The translations under genes and the position numbers were made by a program. The notes under the pieces are model-generated. The model was given only the letters and a program-made list of their open reading frames with translations, made no database searches and had not been told where the DNA came from. DNA of 64,000 nucleotides from Serratia sarumanii (GTDB lineage: Bacteria; Pseudomonadota; Gammaproteobacteria; Enterobacterales; Enterobacteriaceae): contig NZ_CP124750.1 of the NCBI RefSeq assembly GCF_029962605.1, forward strand, positions 1,178,001-1,242,000. The letters run 5' to 3'. Position 1 is the stretch's first letter. Every line of letters begins with the position of its first letter. Shown one piece after another: positions 49,965 to 59,222 of the stretch.

Positions 49965-50404
49965 GGGACACCTCCAGAGGTGTTGTTTTTGATAGAGGCA
50001 GTGTAGGGAGAGGGGTAGAAAGAAGATGAAAAAATCGCGCGGGCGGGTGTAAAAAAAGTATAAAAATGGCTGAAATTTCAGCGAAAATTTAGCATTTCAA
50101 TCATCAGGCCGGTGGCGAAAGGGGGCTTGATGGGGGAATGAGAACGGGCGTAAGCGGGAAATAATGAACCAGATAATAACCACAATGTAACCCATGTTTA
50201 GTTAAAAATTAACCTGGGTGTAACAAAATTACGAATCGCGGCGGAGATTAGCGATTTTTTGTGCGATTTAGTGGTCGGATGAGTAGTAAACTTTCATCAA
50301 GTGCGCTAAAATTTTGTCCAGTTACCAAATTACCGATTGTTCATTTGATACGCCGACGCCGTTTTCCCTGACAAATCAACGGCAGGCGTTTTTAGGAGGT
50401 TCGC
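49965..50404. other. kdp-ybfA divergent control region
   Basis: 440 bp, A/T-rich in parts. Contains the KdpE operator (50047-50068) and presumably the ybfA promoter. Nothing else gene-like. Confidence 0.6.
50047..50068 (-). promoter_or_regulatory. KdpE operator upstream of kdpFABC
   Basis: The minus strand reads ATTTTTATAC then TTTTTTTACAC followed by CCGCCC. This is nearly the same as the E. coli KdpE-binding sequence as I remember it, and it lies about 85 bp upstream of kdpF. Confidence 0.8.
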
Positions 50405-50614
50405 ATGTCTACGACCTATCACGCTTATTCACTGCATCGGATTCTCCTGCGCCGCAGCGCAGTGGTTATCGCGGGCATTTTGGCCCTGCCGGTGATGCTG
50501 TTCCGCAGCGATCGCGGGCGTTTTTACAGCTACCTGCACCGCGTCTGGTCAAAAACCAGCGATAAGCCGGTCTGGCTGCAGCAGGCGGAACTGGCGTCCT
50601 GCGATTTCTACTGA
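50405..50614 (+). CDS. ybfA: Small membrane protein YbfA (DUF2517)
   Basis: 69 residues, one membrane segment (about 18-33, [16 protein letters not shown]) and a conserved C-terminal [19 protein letters not shown] that matches E. coli YbfA. Function unknown; it lies divergent from kdpF as in E. coli. A strong AGGAGG ribosome site decides the start against an overlapping frame. Confidence 0.9.
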   Translation: MSTTYHAYSLHRILLRRSAVVIAGILALPVMLFRSDRGRFYSYLHRVWSKTSDKPVWLQQAELASCDFY

Positions 50615-50631
50615 GCCACTGCCGATTCACG

Positions 50632-50662
50632 AAAACCCTCGCCCTGCGGCGAGGGTTTTTTT
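50632..50662 (+). terminator. ybfA terminator
   Basis: 12-bp stem AAAACCCTCGCC/GGCGAGGGTTTT with a CTGC loop and a T-run, 18 bp after the stop. Confidence 0.92.
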
Positions 50663-50754
50663 ATGCCTATAGCCGGCCCTATCAAGCGCAAGGTCGTATT
50701 CGGCAAGCCATTCTTCTACACTTTCCTCATCGGTCAACAACACGGGAGAGCGGT

Positions 50755-51711
50755 ATGAGCGACAAGATCCCTATCGGCATCAGCGCCTGTTTACTGGGCG
50801 ACGCGGTGCGTTTCGACGGCGGCCACAAACGGCTGGCCTTTGCGGTGGAACAGTTGGCGCCCTATGTGCGCTTTGAGCCCGTTTGCCCGGAAATGGCGAT
50901 CGGCCTGCCTACGCCACGCCCGGCGCTGCGCTTGGTGAAGCAGGCGCAGCCGTGGCCGGCGATGCGCTACAGCAACGACGCCGGCGTGGATCTGACCGAG
51001 GAAATGCGCGGCTTCTCCGCGCAGCGCGTGGCGGCCTTGCAGCATCTGTGCGGCTATATCGTCTGCGCCAAGTCGCCGAGCTGCGGCCTGGAGCGGGTGC
51101 GGGTCTACAGCGAAAACGGCAAGGACTCGCGTAAAAACGGCGTCGGGCTGTTTACCGCCGAACTGCTGCGCCAGATGCCGTGGCTACCGGTGGAAGAAGA
51201 CGGACGTTTGCAGGATGCGGCACTGCGGGAAAACTTTATCGAGCGGGTGTACGCGCTGTACGAGTTGAACATGCTGTGGCGCCAGGGGCTGACCCGCGGC
51301 GGGCTGATCGCGTTTCACAGCCGCTACAAGCTGTCGCTGCTGGCGCATTCGCAGCCGGCGTATCGCGAGCTGGGGCGCTTCGTCGCCGATATTCACCGCT
51401 GGGACTCTCTGGAGGCCTTCGCCGTTGAATACCGCAGCCGCCTGATGGCGCTATTGGCGCACAAGGCAACGCGCCGCAACCACACCAATGTGTTGATGCA
51501 CGTGCAGGGCTATTTCCGCCGTCAGCTCAGTACGGCGCAGCGCCAGGAGCTGGCGCACCTGATCGACCGCTACCGGCAGGGCATGCAGCCGCTGCTGGCG
51601 CCGATCGCGCTGCTCAAGCATTACATGGCGGAATACCCCGATCGCTATCTGGCGGAACAACGCTATTTCGAACCTTATCCGGAGGCGCTGCGTTTGCGTT
51701 ACGGCCATTGA
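50755..51711 (+). CDS. DUF523-DUF1722 fusion protein (long YbgA)
   Basis: 318 residues. The N-terminal half (about 1-155) is DUF523, the family of the thiouracil desulfidase TudS; candidate iron-sulphur Cys are in ISACLLG, EPVCPEM and AKSPSCGLE. The C-terminal half (about 190-310) is DUF1722, equivalent to E. coli YbgA, which lacks the first domain. A CGGGAGAGCGG ribosome site precedes the ATG. Lies 15 bp before phrB, so likely cotranscribed with photolyase; an RNA- or base-repair role is possible (inference). Confidence 0.88.
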   Translation: MSDKIPIGISACLLGDAVRFDGGHKRLAFAVEQLAPYVRFEPVCPEMAIGLPTPRPALRLVKQAQPWPAMRYSNDAGVDLTEEMRGFSAQRVAALQHLCGYIVCAKSPSCGLERVRVYSENGKDSRKNGVGLFTAELLRQMPWLPVEEDGRLQDAALRENFIERVYALYELNMLWRQGLTRGGLIAFHSRYKLSLLAHSQPAYRELGRFVADIHRWDSLEAFAVEYRSRLMALLAHKATRRNHTNVLMHVQGYFRRQLSTAQRQELAHLIDRYRQGMQPLLAPIALLKHYMAEYPDRYLAEQRYFEPYPEALRLRYGH

Positions 51712-51726
51712 TTGACAAGGAGTTTT

Positions 51727-53157
51727 ATGACCACGCATCTGGTCTGGTTGCGTAACGATCTGCGTATCACCGACAACAAAGCCCTGCACGCCGCCTGCAG
51801 CGATCCCGAAGCCCGGGTGCTGGCGGTGTTTATCGCCACACCGCAGCAGTGGCGGCAACATGAGATGGCGCCGCGGCAGGCGGCGCTGATCCACGCCAGC
51901 CTGCAGGCGGTGCAGCAGGCGCTGGCGCACAAGGGCATTGCGCTGCATTGCCATTCCTGTGCGGACTTTGCCGCGTCGATCGACTGGCTGGCGGACTATT
52001 GCGAGCGAGAGCAGGTGGATGCGCTGTTTTACAATCGCCAGTACGAACTGAACGAACGGCGGCGCGATGCGCGGCTGGAACAGCGGTTGAGTGGCCGGGT
52101 GAGGTGTCACGGTTTCGATGACAGCCTGCTGTTGCCGCCGGGCAGCGTACTCACCGGCGGCGGCGAGATGTACAAGGTCTATACGCCGTTTCGCAACGCT
52201 TTTCTTCAACGCCTGACCGAGTCCGACGTGAGCTGCCTGCCGGCGCCGAAGACTCGCGCCGGTGGCGCGTTGCCTGCGCCTGAAGCGCCGGCGGCGTTCG
52301 ATTACCCTACGGCGGAGACTGGGGATGGCTATCCCGCCGGCGAGGAGGCCGCGTTGCAGCGGCTGCGCGCCTTTTGCCGCGAGCAGGTGCAGGATTACCT
52401 CCGGCAGCGCGATCTGCCGGCCCTCGCCGGCACCAGTAGCCTGTCGCCCTATCTGGCGATCGGCGCGCTGTCGCCGCGCCAGTGCTTCAACCGCCTGCGC
52501 GCCGAATGCCCGCAGCTGCTGGAAGATCGCGAAAGCGGTGCCTTCGCCTGGCTCAACGAGCTGATTTGGCGTGAGTTCTATCGCCATCTGCTGGTGGCCT
52601 ATCCCGATCTGTGCCGCCATCGGCCGTTTATTGCCTGGACGGACAAGGTGCGCTGGTGCGATGACGCGGCGAAGCTGCACGCCTGGCAGCGGGGCGAGAC
52701 CGGCTATCCGATCGTCGATGCCGCCATGCGCCAGCTGAATGCCACCGGCTGGATGCACAACCGGCTGCGCATGATCAGCGCCAGTTTTCTGGTGAAGGAT
52801 CTGTTGATCGACTGGCGTGCCGGGGAGCGCTATTTCATGTCGCAACTGCTGGATGGGGATCTGGCGGCCAACAACGGCGGCTGGCAGTGGGCGGCATCCA
52901 CCGGCACCGACGCCGCGCCGTATTTCCGCATCTTCAACCCGACGACTCAGGGTGAACGTTTTGATCCACAAGGCACTTTTATCCGTAAATGGTTGCCGGA
53001 ACTGGCGGATGTGCCCGACAATGACATCCATCATCCCCATCGCTGGGCGGAAAAGCAGCGATGCACGCTGAACTACCCGCTGCCGATCGTCGATCATAAG
53101 CAAGCCCGTCTGGAGACGCTGGCGGCGTTCGAGGCGGCGAAACGGGGAGAGTCTTGA
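51727..53157 (+). CDS. phrB: Deoxyribodipyrimidine photolyase
   Basis: Repairs cyclobutane pyrimidine dimers using blue light, with FAD and a folate antenna. 476 residues from the ATG at 51727, supported by AAGGAG. N-terminal antenna domain (LVWLRNDLRITDN), C-terminal FAD domain with WLNELIWREFYRHLL, MRQLNATGWMHNRLRM and NNGGWQWAASTGTDAAPYFR. Preceded by the DUF523-DUF1722 gene as ybgA precedes phr in E. coli. Confidence 0.97.
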   Translation: MTTHLVWLRNDLRITDNKALHAACSDPEARVLAVFIATPQQWRQHEMAPRQAALIHASLQAVQQALAHKGIALHCHSCADFAASIDWLADYCEREQVDALFYNRQYELNERRRDARLEQRLSGRVRCHGFDDSLLLPPGSVLTGGGEMYKVYTPFRNAFLQRLTESDVSCLPAPKTRAGGALPAPEAPAAFDYPTAETGDGYPAGEEAALQRLRAFCREQVQDYLRQRDLPALAGTSSLSPYLAIGALSPRQCFNRLRAECPQLLEDRESGAFAWLNELIWREFYRHLLVAYPDLCRHRPFIAWTDKVRWCDDAAKLHAWQRGETGYPIVDAAMRQLNATGWMHNRLRMISASFLVKDLLIDWRAGERYFMSQLLDGDLAANNGGWQWAASTGTDAAPYFRIFNPTTQGERFDPQGTFIRKWLPELADVPDNDIHHPHRWAEKQRCTLNYPLPIVDHKQARLETLAAFEAAKRGES

Positions 53158-53179
53158 GGCAACTGCAAGGAGCGACGCA

Positions 53180-54160
53180 ATGATGAAAAAGGTGCTGGCC
53201 CTGTGCCTGAGCGGCTATTCCGCGCTGGCGATCGCCGGCTTTGACGTGGTGGCGCTCGGCGTCGACGGCGGCGTCAGCGACGGCAATCTGACCTCCTACC
53301 TGATCCGCAGCGACAATCAGCCGCGGTATGTGGCGCTGGACGCCGGTTCGCTGCTGCCAGGCATCGCCAAAGGGCTGGAGAAGGGCAGCTTCCCGCAGGT
53401 GACGCCCGAGCTGGCCGCGCCTTACACGCCGCAGGGCTATGTGTTCCGGCAGTTGATCGGCAGCTACTTTATCAGCCACGGCCACCTGGACCACGTGGCG
53501 GGGCTGATCCTCGGCTCACCCGAGGACAATAAAAAAACCGTTTACGCCCAGGCGGACACGGTACTGACCCTGCGTAATCACTACTTCAACTGGAAGGCGT
53601 GGCCGAACTTTACCGACGCCGGCAACGGCTCGCGGCTGGGCACCTACCGGCTGCAAACGGTGCGGCCGCAGCAGCGGTTTACCCTCGGCCTGACCGGATT
53701 GACCGGCGTGATGTACCCGCTTAGCCACGATCGCTATCCGTCGTCGATGCTGCTGATTTCCAACGGCAGCGAGTTCTTCGCCTACTTCGGCGATACCGGG
53801 CCGGATAAGGTCGAGCAGTCGCGCGATCTCGATACCGTCTGGCGCGCGCTGGGGCCGCTTGTCGAGCAGAAGAAGCTCAAGGGCATGATTATCGAAACCT
53901 CTTACCCTAACGGGGTGGAGGATAAACATCTGTACGGCCATTTGACGCCAGCCTGGCTGCTGAAGGAGCTGAAGAACCTGACGCAGTACAGCGGCGGCGA
54001 AGGCTCGCTGAACGGTTTGCCGGTGGTGATCAGCCACATCAAGCCCAGCCTGAAGCAGGGCGAAGACACGCGCGCCGCCATTGCGCAGCAGCTGGCGCAG
54101 GGCAACGATCTGGGCGTGAAATTCATCCTGATGGCGCAGGGCGACCGGCAGACATTTTGA
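53180..54160 (+). CDS. Periplasmic class II cyclic-nucleotide phosphodiesterase
   Basis: 326-residue metallo-beta-lactamase-fold enzyme of the class II 3',5'-cyclic-nucleotide phosphodiesterase family (yeast PDE1, Vibrio CpdP). Signal peptide MMKKVLALCLSGYSALAIA with a cut near residue 19. The metal motif HGHLDHVAG is near residue 99; GDTGPDK and ISHIKPS supply further ligands. It should cleave cAMP/cGMP in the periplasm. An AAGGAG ribosome site supports the start; a second ATG follows at once. Lies 22 bp after phrB and 18 bp before ybgI. E. coli lacks it at this locus. Confidence 0.85.
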   Translation: MMKKVLALCLSGYSALAIAGFDVVALGVDGGVSDGNLTSYLIRSDNQPRYVALDAGSLLPGIAKGLEKGSFPQVTPELAAPYTPQGYVFRQLIGSYFISHGHLDHVAGLILGSPEDNKKTVYAQADTVLTLRNHYFNWKAWPNFTDAGNGSRLGTYRLQTVRPQQRFTLGLTGLTGVMYPLSHDRYPSSMLLISNGSEFFAYFGDTGPDKVEQSRDLDTVWRALGPLVEQKKLKGMIIETSYPNGVEDKHLYGHLTPAWLLKELKNLTQYSGGEGSLNGLPVVISHIKPSLKQGEDTRAAIAQQLAQGNDLGVKFILMAQGDRQTF

Positions 54161-54178
54161 CTATGAAGAGAGAAGAGA

Positions 54179-54922
54179 ATGCGTAACCTCGATCTGGAAC
54201 AACTGATCAACACGGAACTGAACGCCGCGGCGTTTCAGGACTACGCCCCCAACGGATTGCAGGTAGAAGGCCGCCCGCACGTGCAGCGCATCGTGACCGG
54301 CGTCACCGCCTGTCAGGCGCTGCTGGACGCCGCGGTGGCGCATCAGGCCGACGCGATTATCGTGCACCACGGTTATTTCTGGAAAAACGAGGTGCCGGCG
54401 GTGCGCGGCATGAAGCGCAACCGCCTGAAAACGCTGCTGACCCATGATATCAACCTGTATGGCTACCACCTGCCGCTGGACGCGCATCCGGTGCTGGGCA
54501 ACAACGCGCAGCTGGCGCAGACGCTGGGCATTCGGGTGATTGGCGACGTCGAGCCGCTGGTGCCGCACGGCGAATTTGAACAGCCGCTGACCGGCGAAGC
54601 GCTGCAGCAGCGTATCGAAAACCGGCTGGGGCGCGCGGTGCTGCACTGCGGCGATAACGCGCCTGAGCACATTCGCCGGGTGGCCTGGTGCACCGGCGGC
54701 GGCCAGGGCTTTATCGACAGCGCGGCGCGCTTCGGCGTCGATGCGTTCATCAGCGGTGAAGTGTCTGAGCAGACCATTCACAGCGCGCGCGAAATGGGCG
54801 TGCATTTCTTCGCCGCCGGCCACCACGCCACCGAGCGCGGCGGCGTGAAGGCGCTGGGCGACTGGCTGGCGCAGCACCACGGCTTTGATGTGACCTTTAT
54901 CGACATCCCGAATCCCGCCTGA
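54179..54922 (+). CDS. ybgI: NIF3/DUF34 family protein YbgI
   Basis: 247 residues, as E. coli YbgI. Dinuclear metal-binding protein of the NIF3 family; GTP cyclohydrolase-like or metal-chaperone roles have been proposed, not settled. Metal motifs: IVHHGYFWK near 61-68 and the C-terminal FFAAGHHATERGG. Precedes the pxp operon as in E. coli. Confidence 0.94.
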   Translation: MRNLDLEQLINTELNAAAFQDYAPNGLQVEGRPHVQRIVTGVTACQALLDAAVAHQADAIIVHHGYFWKNEVPAVRGMKRNRLKTLLTHDINLYGYHLPLDAHPVLGNNAQLAQTLGIRVIGDVEPLVPHGEFEQPLTGEALQQRIENRLGRAVLHCGDNAPEHIRRVAWCTGGGQGFIDSAARFGVDAFISGEVSEQTIHSAREMGVHFFAAGHHATERGGVKALGDWLAQHHGFDVTFIDIPNPA

Positions 54923-55081
54923 TTTTTTTCTTCCCCGGATCCAGCCCGGCCTGTGCGCCGGCTGAATCCTTCTATCGCGCTATTTCCTTATTTTCCCTAT
55001 GGTTGCGTTCTATTGACAGCCGGGGCCGCGTCACGCATAACTGGTGTGTTTTTCATCGCGATAATAATAAGGAGAATAAGG

Positions 55082-55732
55082 GTGCAACAAGCACGTTATT
55101 ACCTGTTGGGTGAAAGAGCGGTAGTGCTTGAACTGTTGCCGCCGGTGACCTTACCGAGCCAGCAGCGCATCTGGGCGCTGGCGGAAAAGCTGAATCACCA
55201 CCCCGACGTGCGGGAAGTGGTGCCGGGGATGAATAACCTGACGCTGTTGCTGCATACGCCGCAGGCCGACGCGATGCTCGCATTGCTGCAGCAAGGTTGG
55301 GAAAGCAAAGAGAGCCTGACGCCGGAATCGCGCCAGGTGGATATTCCGGTGGTCTACGGCGGGGAGCAAGGCCCCGATCTGGATGAAGTGGCGCGCCATA
55401 CCGGCATGACGCCGCGGCAGGTGGTGGAATGCCACGCGGCGGCGGCCTACGTGGTCTATTTCCTCGGCTTTCAGCCGGGCTTCTCCTATTTGGGCGGCAT
55501 GCCGGAACAGCTGGCGACGCCGCGCCGCGCTGAGCCGCGTCTGGCGGTGGCGGCCGGCTCCGTCGGCATCGGCGGCGGCCAGACCGGCATCTATCCGCTG
55601 GTGACGCCCGGCGGCTGGCAGCTGATTGGCCGCACGCCGCTGGCGCTGTTCAATCCGCATGAAATGCCGCCGACGCTGCTGCGCCCGGGCGATAACGTGC
55701 GCTTCGTGCCGCAGAAGGAGGGCGTATGCTGA
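55082..55732 (+). CDS. pxpB: 5-oxoprolinase subunit PxpB
   Basis: Subunit of the ATP-dependent prokaryotic 5-oxoprolinase, which opens 5-oxoproline to glutamate. 216 residues from a GTG at 55082, after an AAGGAG site, matching the E. coli start. Family motif [18 protein letters not shown] and [13 protein letters not shown]. Overlaps pxpC by 7 bp. First gene of pxpBCA. Confidence 0.95.
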   Translation: MQQARYYLLGERAVVLELLPPVTLPSQQRIWALAEKLNHHPDVREVVPGMNNLTLLLHTPQADAMLALLQQGWESKESLTPESRQVDIPVVYGGEQGPDLDEVARHTGMTPRQVVECHAAAAYVVYFLGFQPGFSYLGGMPEQLATPRRAEPRLAVAAGSVGIGGGQTGIYPLVTPGGWQLIGRTPLALFNPHEMPPTLLRPGDNVRFVPQKEGVC

Positions 55733-56658
55733 TTATTCTGCGTGCCGGCATCTATACCACGGTGCAGGATTTGGGCCGCGAGGGATTCCGCCGCCTGGGC
55801 ATCAGCACCGGCGGGGCGCTGGATCAACCGGCGCTGAAGATCGCCAACCTGCTGGTGGGCAATGCGCCGGAGGCCGCCGGGCTGGAGATCACCCTCGGCC
55901 AGTTCAGCGCCGAGTTTACCCGCCCTGGCTGGATCGCCTTGACCGGTGCCGGCTGCGACGCGCAGCTGGACGGCAAGCCGCTGTGGACCGGCTGGCGCTA
56001 CCCGGTGAAAAAGGGGCAGCGGCTGGCGCTGGGCACGCCGAAACGTGGCATGCGCAGCTACCTGGCGGTCTCGGGCGGCATCGCCGTGCCGGAAATGCTG
56101 GGATCGTGCAGCACCGACATGAAAGCCGCCTTTGGCGGCCACGAGGGCCGTAATCTGAAGGACGGCGATCGGCTGCCGCTGGGCAAATCCACCGCGCTGC
56201 CGCAACACCGCTGTGGCGTGAAGCAGCTGCTGTTCACCAACCGCATCCGCGCGCTGCCGGGGCCGGAGTACGCCGAATTCAGCGAAGAGGCGCAGGACAC
56301 GTTCTGGCGCACCGCCTGGCAGCTCAGCCCGCAGAGCAACCGCATGGGCTACCGCCTGCACGGCGGTACGCCGCTGGAGCGCACCACCGATAGAGAGATG
56401 CTGTCGCACGGCCTGCTGCCCGGCGTGGTGCAGGTGCCGCACAACGGCCAGCCGATCGTGCTGATGGCCGATGCGCAAACCACCGGCGGTTACCCGCGTA
56501 TCGCCTGTGTGATCGAGGCCGATCTCTACCACTTGGCGCAGATCCGTCTCGGCGAACCGATCCACTTCGTTCTCTGCTCACTGGCCGAGGCGCAGCGCGC
56601 CAAAGCCGAGCAGGATCTCTTCCTTCGACAGATTGCCTGGGGGTTACATGATCGTTGA
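55726..56658 (+). CDS. pxpC: 5-oxoprolinase subunit PxpC
   Basis: 310 residues, partner of PxpB in the kinase-like step that activates 5-oxoproline. Family features: [23 protein letters not shown] near 12-33, and [13 protein letters not shown] segment [21 protein letters not shown] near 233. Starts inside pxpB and ends inside pxpA, so all three are translationally coupled. Confidence 0.95.
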   Translation: MLIILRAGIYTTVQDLGREGFRRLGISTGGALDQPALKIANLLVGNAPEAAGLEITLGQFSAEFTRPGWIALTGAGCDAQLDGKPLWTGWRYPVKKGQRLALGTPKRGMRSYLAVSGGIAVPEMLGSCSTDMKAAFGGHEGRNLKDGDRLPLGKSTALPQHRCGVKQLLFTNRIRALPGPEYAEFSEEAQDTFWRTAWQLSPQSNRMGYRLHGGTPLERTTDREMLSHGLLPGVVQVPHNGQPIVLMADAQTTGGYPRIACVIEADLYHLAQIRLGEPIHFVLCSLAEAQRAKAEQDLFLRQIAWGLHDR

Positions 56659-57388
56659 TTTGAACGCCGATCTCGGCGAAGGCTGCGCCAACGACCAGGC
56701 GCTGTTGCAACTGGTGAGCTCGGCCAACATCGCCTGCGGCTTTCACGCCGGCGATGCGCAGACCATGCGTCAGTCGGTGCGCTGGGCATTGCAGTACGGC
56801 GTGGCGATCGGCGCCCACCCGAGTTTTCCCGATCGGGAGAACTTCGGCCGCACCCGCATGCAGCTGCCGCCGGAAACGGTGTACGCGCAGGTGGTGTATC
56901 AGCTCGGGGCGCTGGCGGCGATCGCCCGCGCCGAGGGCGGGGTGATGGTGCACGTTAAGCCGCACGGCATGCTGTACAACCAGGCGGCGGTTGAGCCGGC
57001 GCTGGCGGAAGCGATCGCCCGGGCGGTGCAGGCGGTCGATCCGGCGCTGCGGCTGGTGGGGCTGGCCGGCAGCGAGCTGATTCGCGCCGGGGAACAACTC
57101 GGTCTGACCACCCGACAGGAGGTGTTCGCCGATCGCGGCTATCAGGCCGACGGTACGCTGGTGCCGCGCGGTTTGCCGGGGGCGCTGATTGAGGATGACG
57201 AACAGGCGCTGGCGCAAACGCTGGAGATGGTGCGCCATCACCGGGTGCGCAGCGTGGATGGCGTCTGGACTGCCGTTCAGGCGGAAACCGTCTGCCTGCA
57301 CGGGGACGGCGAGCATGCGCTGGCGTATGCGCGCAAGCTGCGGGACAGTTTTGTTCAGCAGGGCATCCGCGTCAGCGCGGAGCAGTAA
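56648..57388 (+). CDS. pxpA: 5-oxoprolinase subunit PxpA (LamB/YcsF family)
   Basis: 246 residues. Family hallmark at the N-terminus, [18 protein letters not shown], then [10 protein letters not shown] and [14 protein letters not shown]. Forms the amidohydrolase-like part of oxoprolinase. Start at 56648 overlaps pxpC by 11 bp. Its stop codon is the first unit of a four-copy TAAAGCAA repeat. Confidence 0.96.
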   Translation: MIVDLNADLGEGCANDQALLQLVSSANIACGFHAGDAQTMRQSVRWALQYGVAIGAHPSFPDRENFGRTRMQLPPETVYAQVVYQLGALAAIARAEGGVMVHVKPHGMLYNQAAVEPALAEAIARAVQAVDPALRLVGLAGSELIRAGEQLGLTTRQEVFADRGYQADGTLVPRGLPGALIEDDEQALAQTLEMVRHHRVRSVDGVWTAVQAETVCLHGDGEHALAYARKLRDSFVQQGIRVSAEQ

Positions 57389-57417
57389 AGCAATAAAGCA
57401 ATAAAGCAATAAAGCAA
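57386..57417. repeat. Four tandem copies of TAAAGCAA
   Basis: Perfect 8-bp tandem repeat covering 57386-57417, beginning with the pxpA stop codon. It lies in the pxpA-DUF969 gap. Likely prone to slippage; changes would not alter any protein but would alter gene spacing. Confidence 0.9.
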
Positions 57418-57466
57418 GACACAACATCACAAGCAAAAAACTATTAGAAAATATCGAGGGAAGACT

Positions 57467-58198
57467 ATGGAACAGGCCGTGAATCTCTGGCCACTGATCG
57501 GCATCGCCGCCATCGTGGTCGGGTTTGTATTGCGTTTCAACCCGGTGCTGGTGGTGATCGCCGCCGGCATCATCACCGGTTTGGCGGCGCTGATGCCGCT
57601 GGACGTCATTCTGGAAAAGCTCGGCGAGGGTTTTCTCAACACCCGCAACCTGCCGCTGATCCTGCTGTTGCCGCTGGCGGTGATCGGCCTGCTGGAGCGC
57701 CACGGGCTGAAAGAACGGGCGCAGGCGTGGATCGCCAGGATCAAAAGCGCCACCGCCGGCCGTCTGCTGATCGTCTACCTGTTCGTGCGTGAGATTACCG
57801 CGGCGATGGGGCTGACCAGCCTGGGCGGGCATCCGCAGATGGTGCGGCCGCTGCTGGCGCCGATGGCGGAAGGGGCAACGGAAAACCGCTACGGCGAGCT
57901 GCCGGAGCGCACGCGCCACCGTTTGCGCGCCATGTCGGCCGCGACCGACAACGTCGGGCTGTTCTTCGGCGAGGATATCTTCGTCGCCTTCGGCGCGATC
58001 ATCTTCATGCACAACTTTATGCTGGAGTCCGGCGGCATTCAGACCGAGCCGCTGCATATCGCGCTGTGGGGCATTCCGACCGCGATTTTCGCTTTCCTGA
58101 TCCACGCGTTCCGGCTGTATCGGATGGATAAGCAGCTGAGCGCCGAGCTGGCGCAGCTGAATCAGGCGGCGCTGCAGGCGAAGGGGGAGGCACGATGA
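57467..58198 (+). CDS. DUF969 membrane protein, putative 5-oxoproline transporter part
   Basis: 243-residue inner-membrane protein, about five hydrophobic segments (IGIAAIVVGFVLRF; VLVVIAAGIITGLAAL; LILLLPLAVIGLL and two later). DUF969 and DUF979 proteins occur as pairs. The place inside a pxp-pcp operon suggests uptake of 5-oxoproline or pyroglutamyl compounds (inference). GAGGGAAG ribosome site; the stop overlaps the next start as ATGA. Confidence 0.82.
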   Translation: MEQAVNLWPLIGIAAIVVGFVLRFNPVLVVIAAGIITGLAALMPLDVILEKLGEGFLNTRNLPLILLLPLAVIGLLERHGLKERAQAWIARIKSATAGRLLIVYLFVREITAAMGLTSLGGHPQMVRPLLAPMAEGATENRYGELPERTRHRLRAMSAATDNVGLFFGEDIFVAFGAIIFMHNFMLESGGIQTEPLHIALWGIPTAIFAFLIHAFRLYRMDKQLSAELAQLNQAALQAKGEAR

Positions 58199-59214
58199 AC
58201 TTCCAGCAACAATATCTCTACTGGCTGGCCGGCGCGGTGCTGCTGATTGTGGCGGTGATGTCCTTCCGCGATCGCGCCAACCCGCGCCGCATCACCACCG
58301 GGCTGTTTTGGGGGCTGTACGGCCTGGTGTTCCTGGTCGGCGACTGGACTTACCGCCTGCTGGGCGACGTGCTGGGCGAGGGCAGCAACGAAAAACGCAT
58401 GCTGCACATCATTGTTGGCGTGGTGGTGGTGGTGATGGCCCTGATTGCCGGCTTTGGCGGTGTGCGCCTCGGCAGCTATCATCAACGGACGCCGCAGGAG
58501 CGCGAGGCCAGCGCCAAGCGCCTGGGCAACAAGCTGTTTATTCCCGCTCTGGCAATCCCGGTGGTGACGGTGATCGGCGTGCTGTTGTTCAACAACGTGC
58601 CGGCGTTGCAAAGCGCGGTATTCGGCAGCGGCAACCATGCGACGCTGATCACCCTGTTCTCGATGACCGTCGGCTGCCTGATCGGTCTGGCGATCGCGGT
58701 GAAAATGACCCATGAGAAGGCCCTGCAGCCGATACAGGAAGCGCGGCGCCTGCTGGATTCGATCGGCTGGGCGTTCATTCTGCCGCAGATCCTCGCCACG
58801 CTGGGGCTGCTGTTTACCGTCGCCGGCGTCGGCACCGCGATCTCGCATTTGACCCAGGAGTATCTGGCGGTGGATAGCCGCTTTATCGCCGTGGCGGTCT
58901 ACGCTATCGGTATGGCGGTGCTGACCATGGTGATGGGCAACGCCTTCGCCGCTTTCCCGATCGTTACCGCCGGCATCGGCATTCCGATCCTGGTGTTGCA
59001 GCACGGCGGCAACCCGGCGGTGATGGCGGCGATCGGCATGTTCTCCGGCTATTGCGGCACCCTGATGACGCCGATGGCGGCGAACTTCAACATCGTGCCG
59101 GCGGCGCTGCTGGAGCTGCCGGACAAGAATGCGGTGATCAAGGCGCAGGTGCCGACCGGCGTGCTACTGCTGTTGGTTAACGTGTTCCTGCTGTATTTCC
59201 TGATGTTCCTGTAG
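58195..59214 (+). CDS. DUF979 membrane protein, partner of DUF969
   Basis: 339-residue inner-membrane protein with about nine hydrophobic segments and Gly-rich motifs such as [19 protein letters not shown] and [23 protein letters not shown], which recall permease re-entrant loops. Paired with DUF969 by a 4-bp overlap, and followed 8 bp later by pcp. Probably the main permease of the pair. Confidence 0.82.
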   Translation: MNFQQQYLYWLAGAVLLIVAVMSFRDRANPRRITTGLFWGLYGLVFLVGDWTYRLLGDVLGEGSNEKRMLHIIVGVVVVVMALIAGFGGVRLGSYHQRTPQEREASAKRLGNKLFIPALAIPVVTVIGVLLFNNVPALQSAVFGSGNHATLITLFSMTVGCLIGLAIAVKMTHEKALQPIQEARRLLDSIGWAFILPQILATLGLLFTVAGVGTAISHLTQEYLAVDSRFIAVAVYAIGMAVLTMVMGNAFAAFPIVTAGIGIPILVLQHGGNPAVMAAIGMFSGYCGTLMTPMAANFNIVPAALLELPDKNAVIKAQVPTGVLLLLVNVFLLYFLMFL

Positions 59215-59222
59215 GAGTAAGG

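Noticed and set aside
50314..50565. 83-codon plus-strand frame overlapping ybfA
   Set aside because: The frame at 50405-50614 has an AGGAGG ribosome site and clear YbfA similarity; the other does not.
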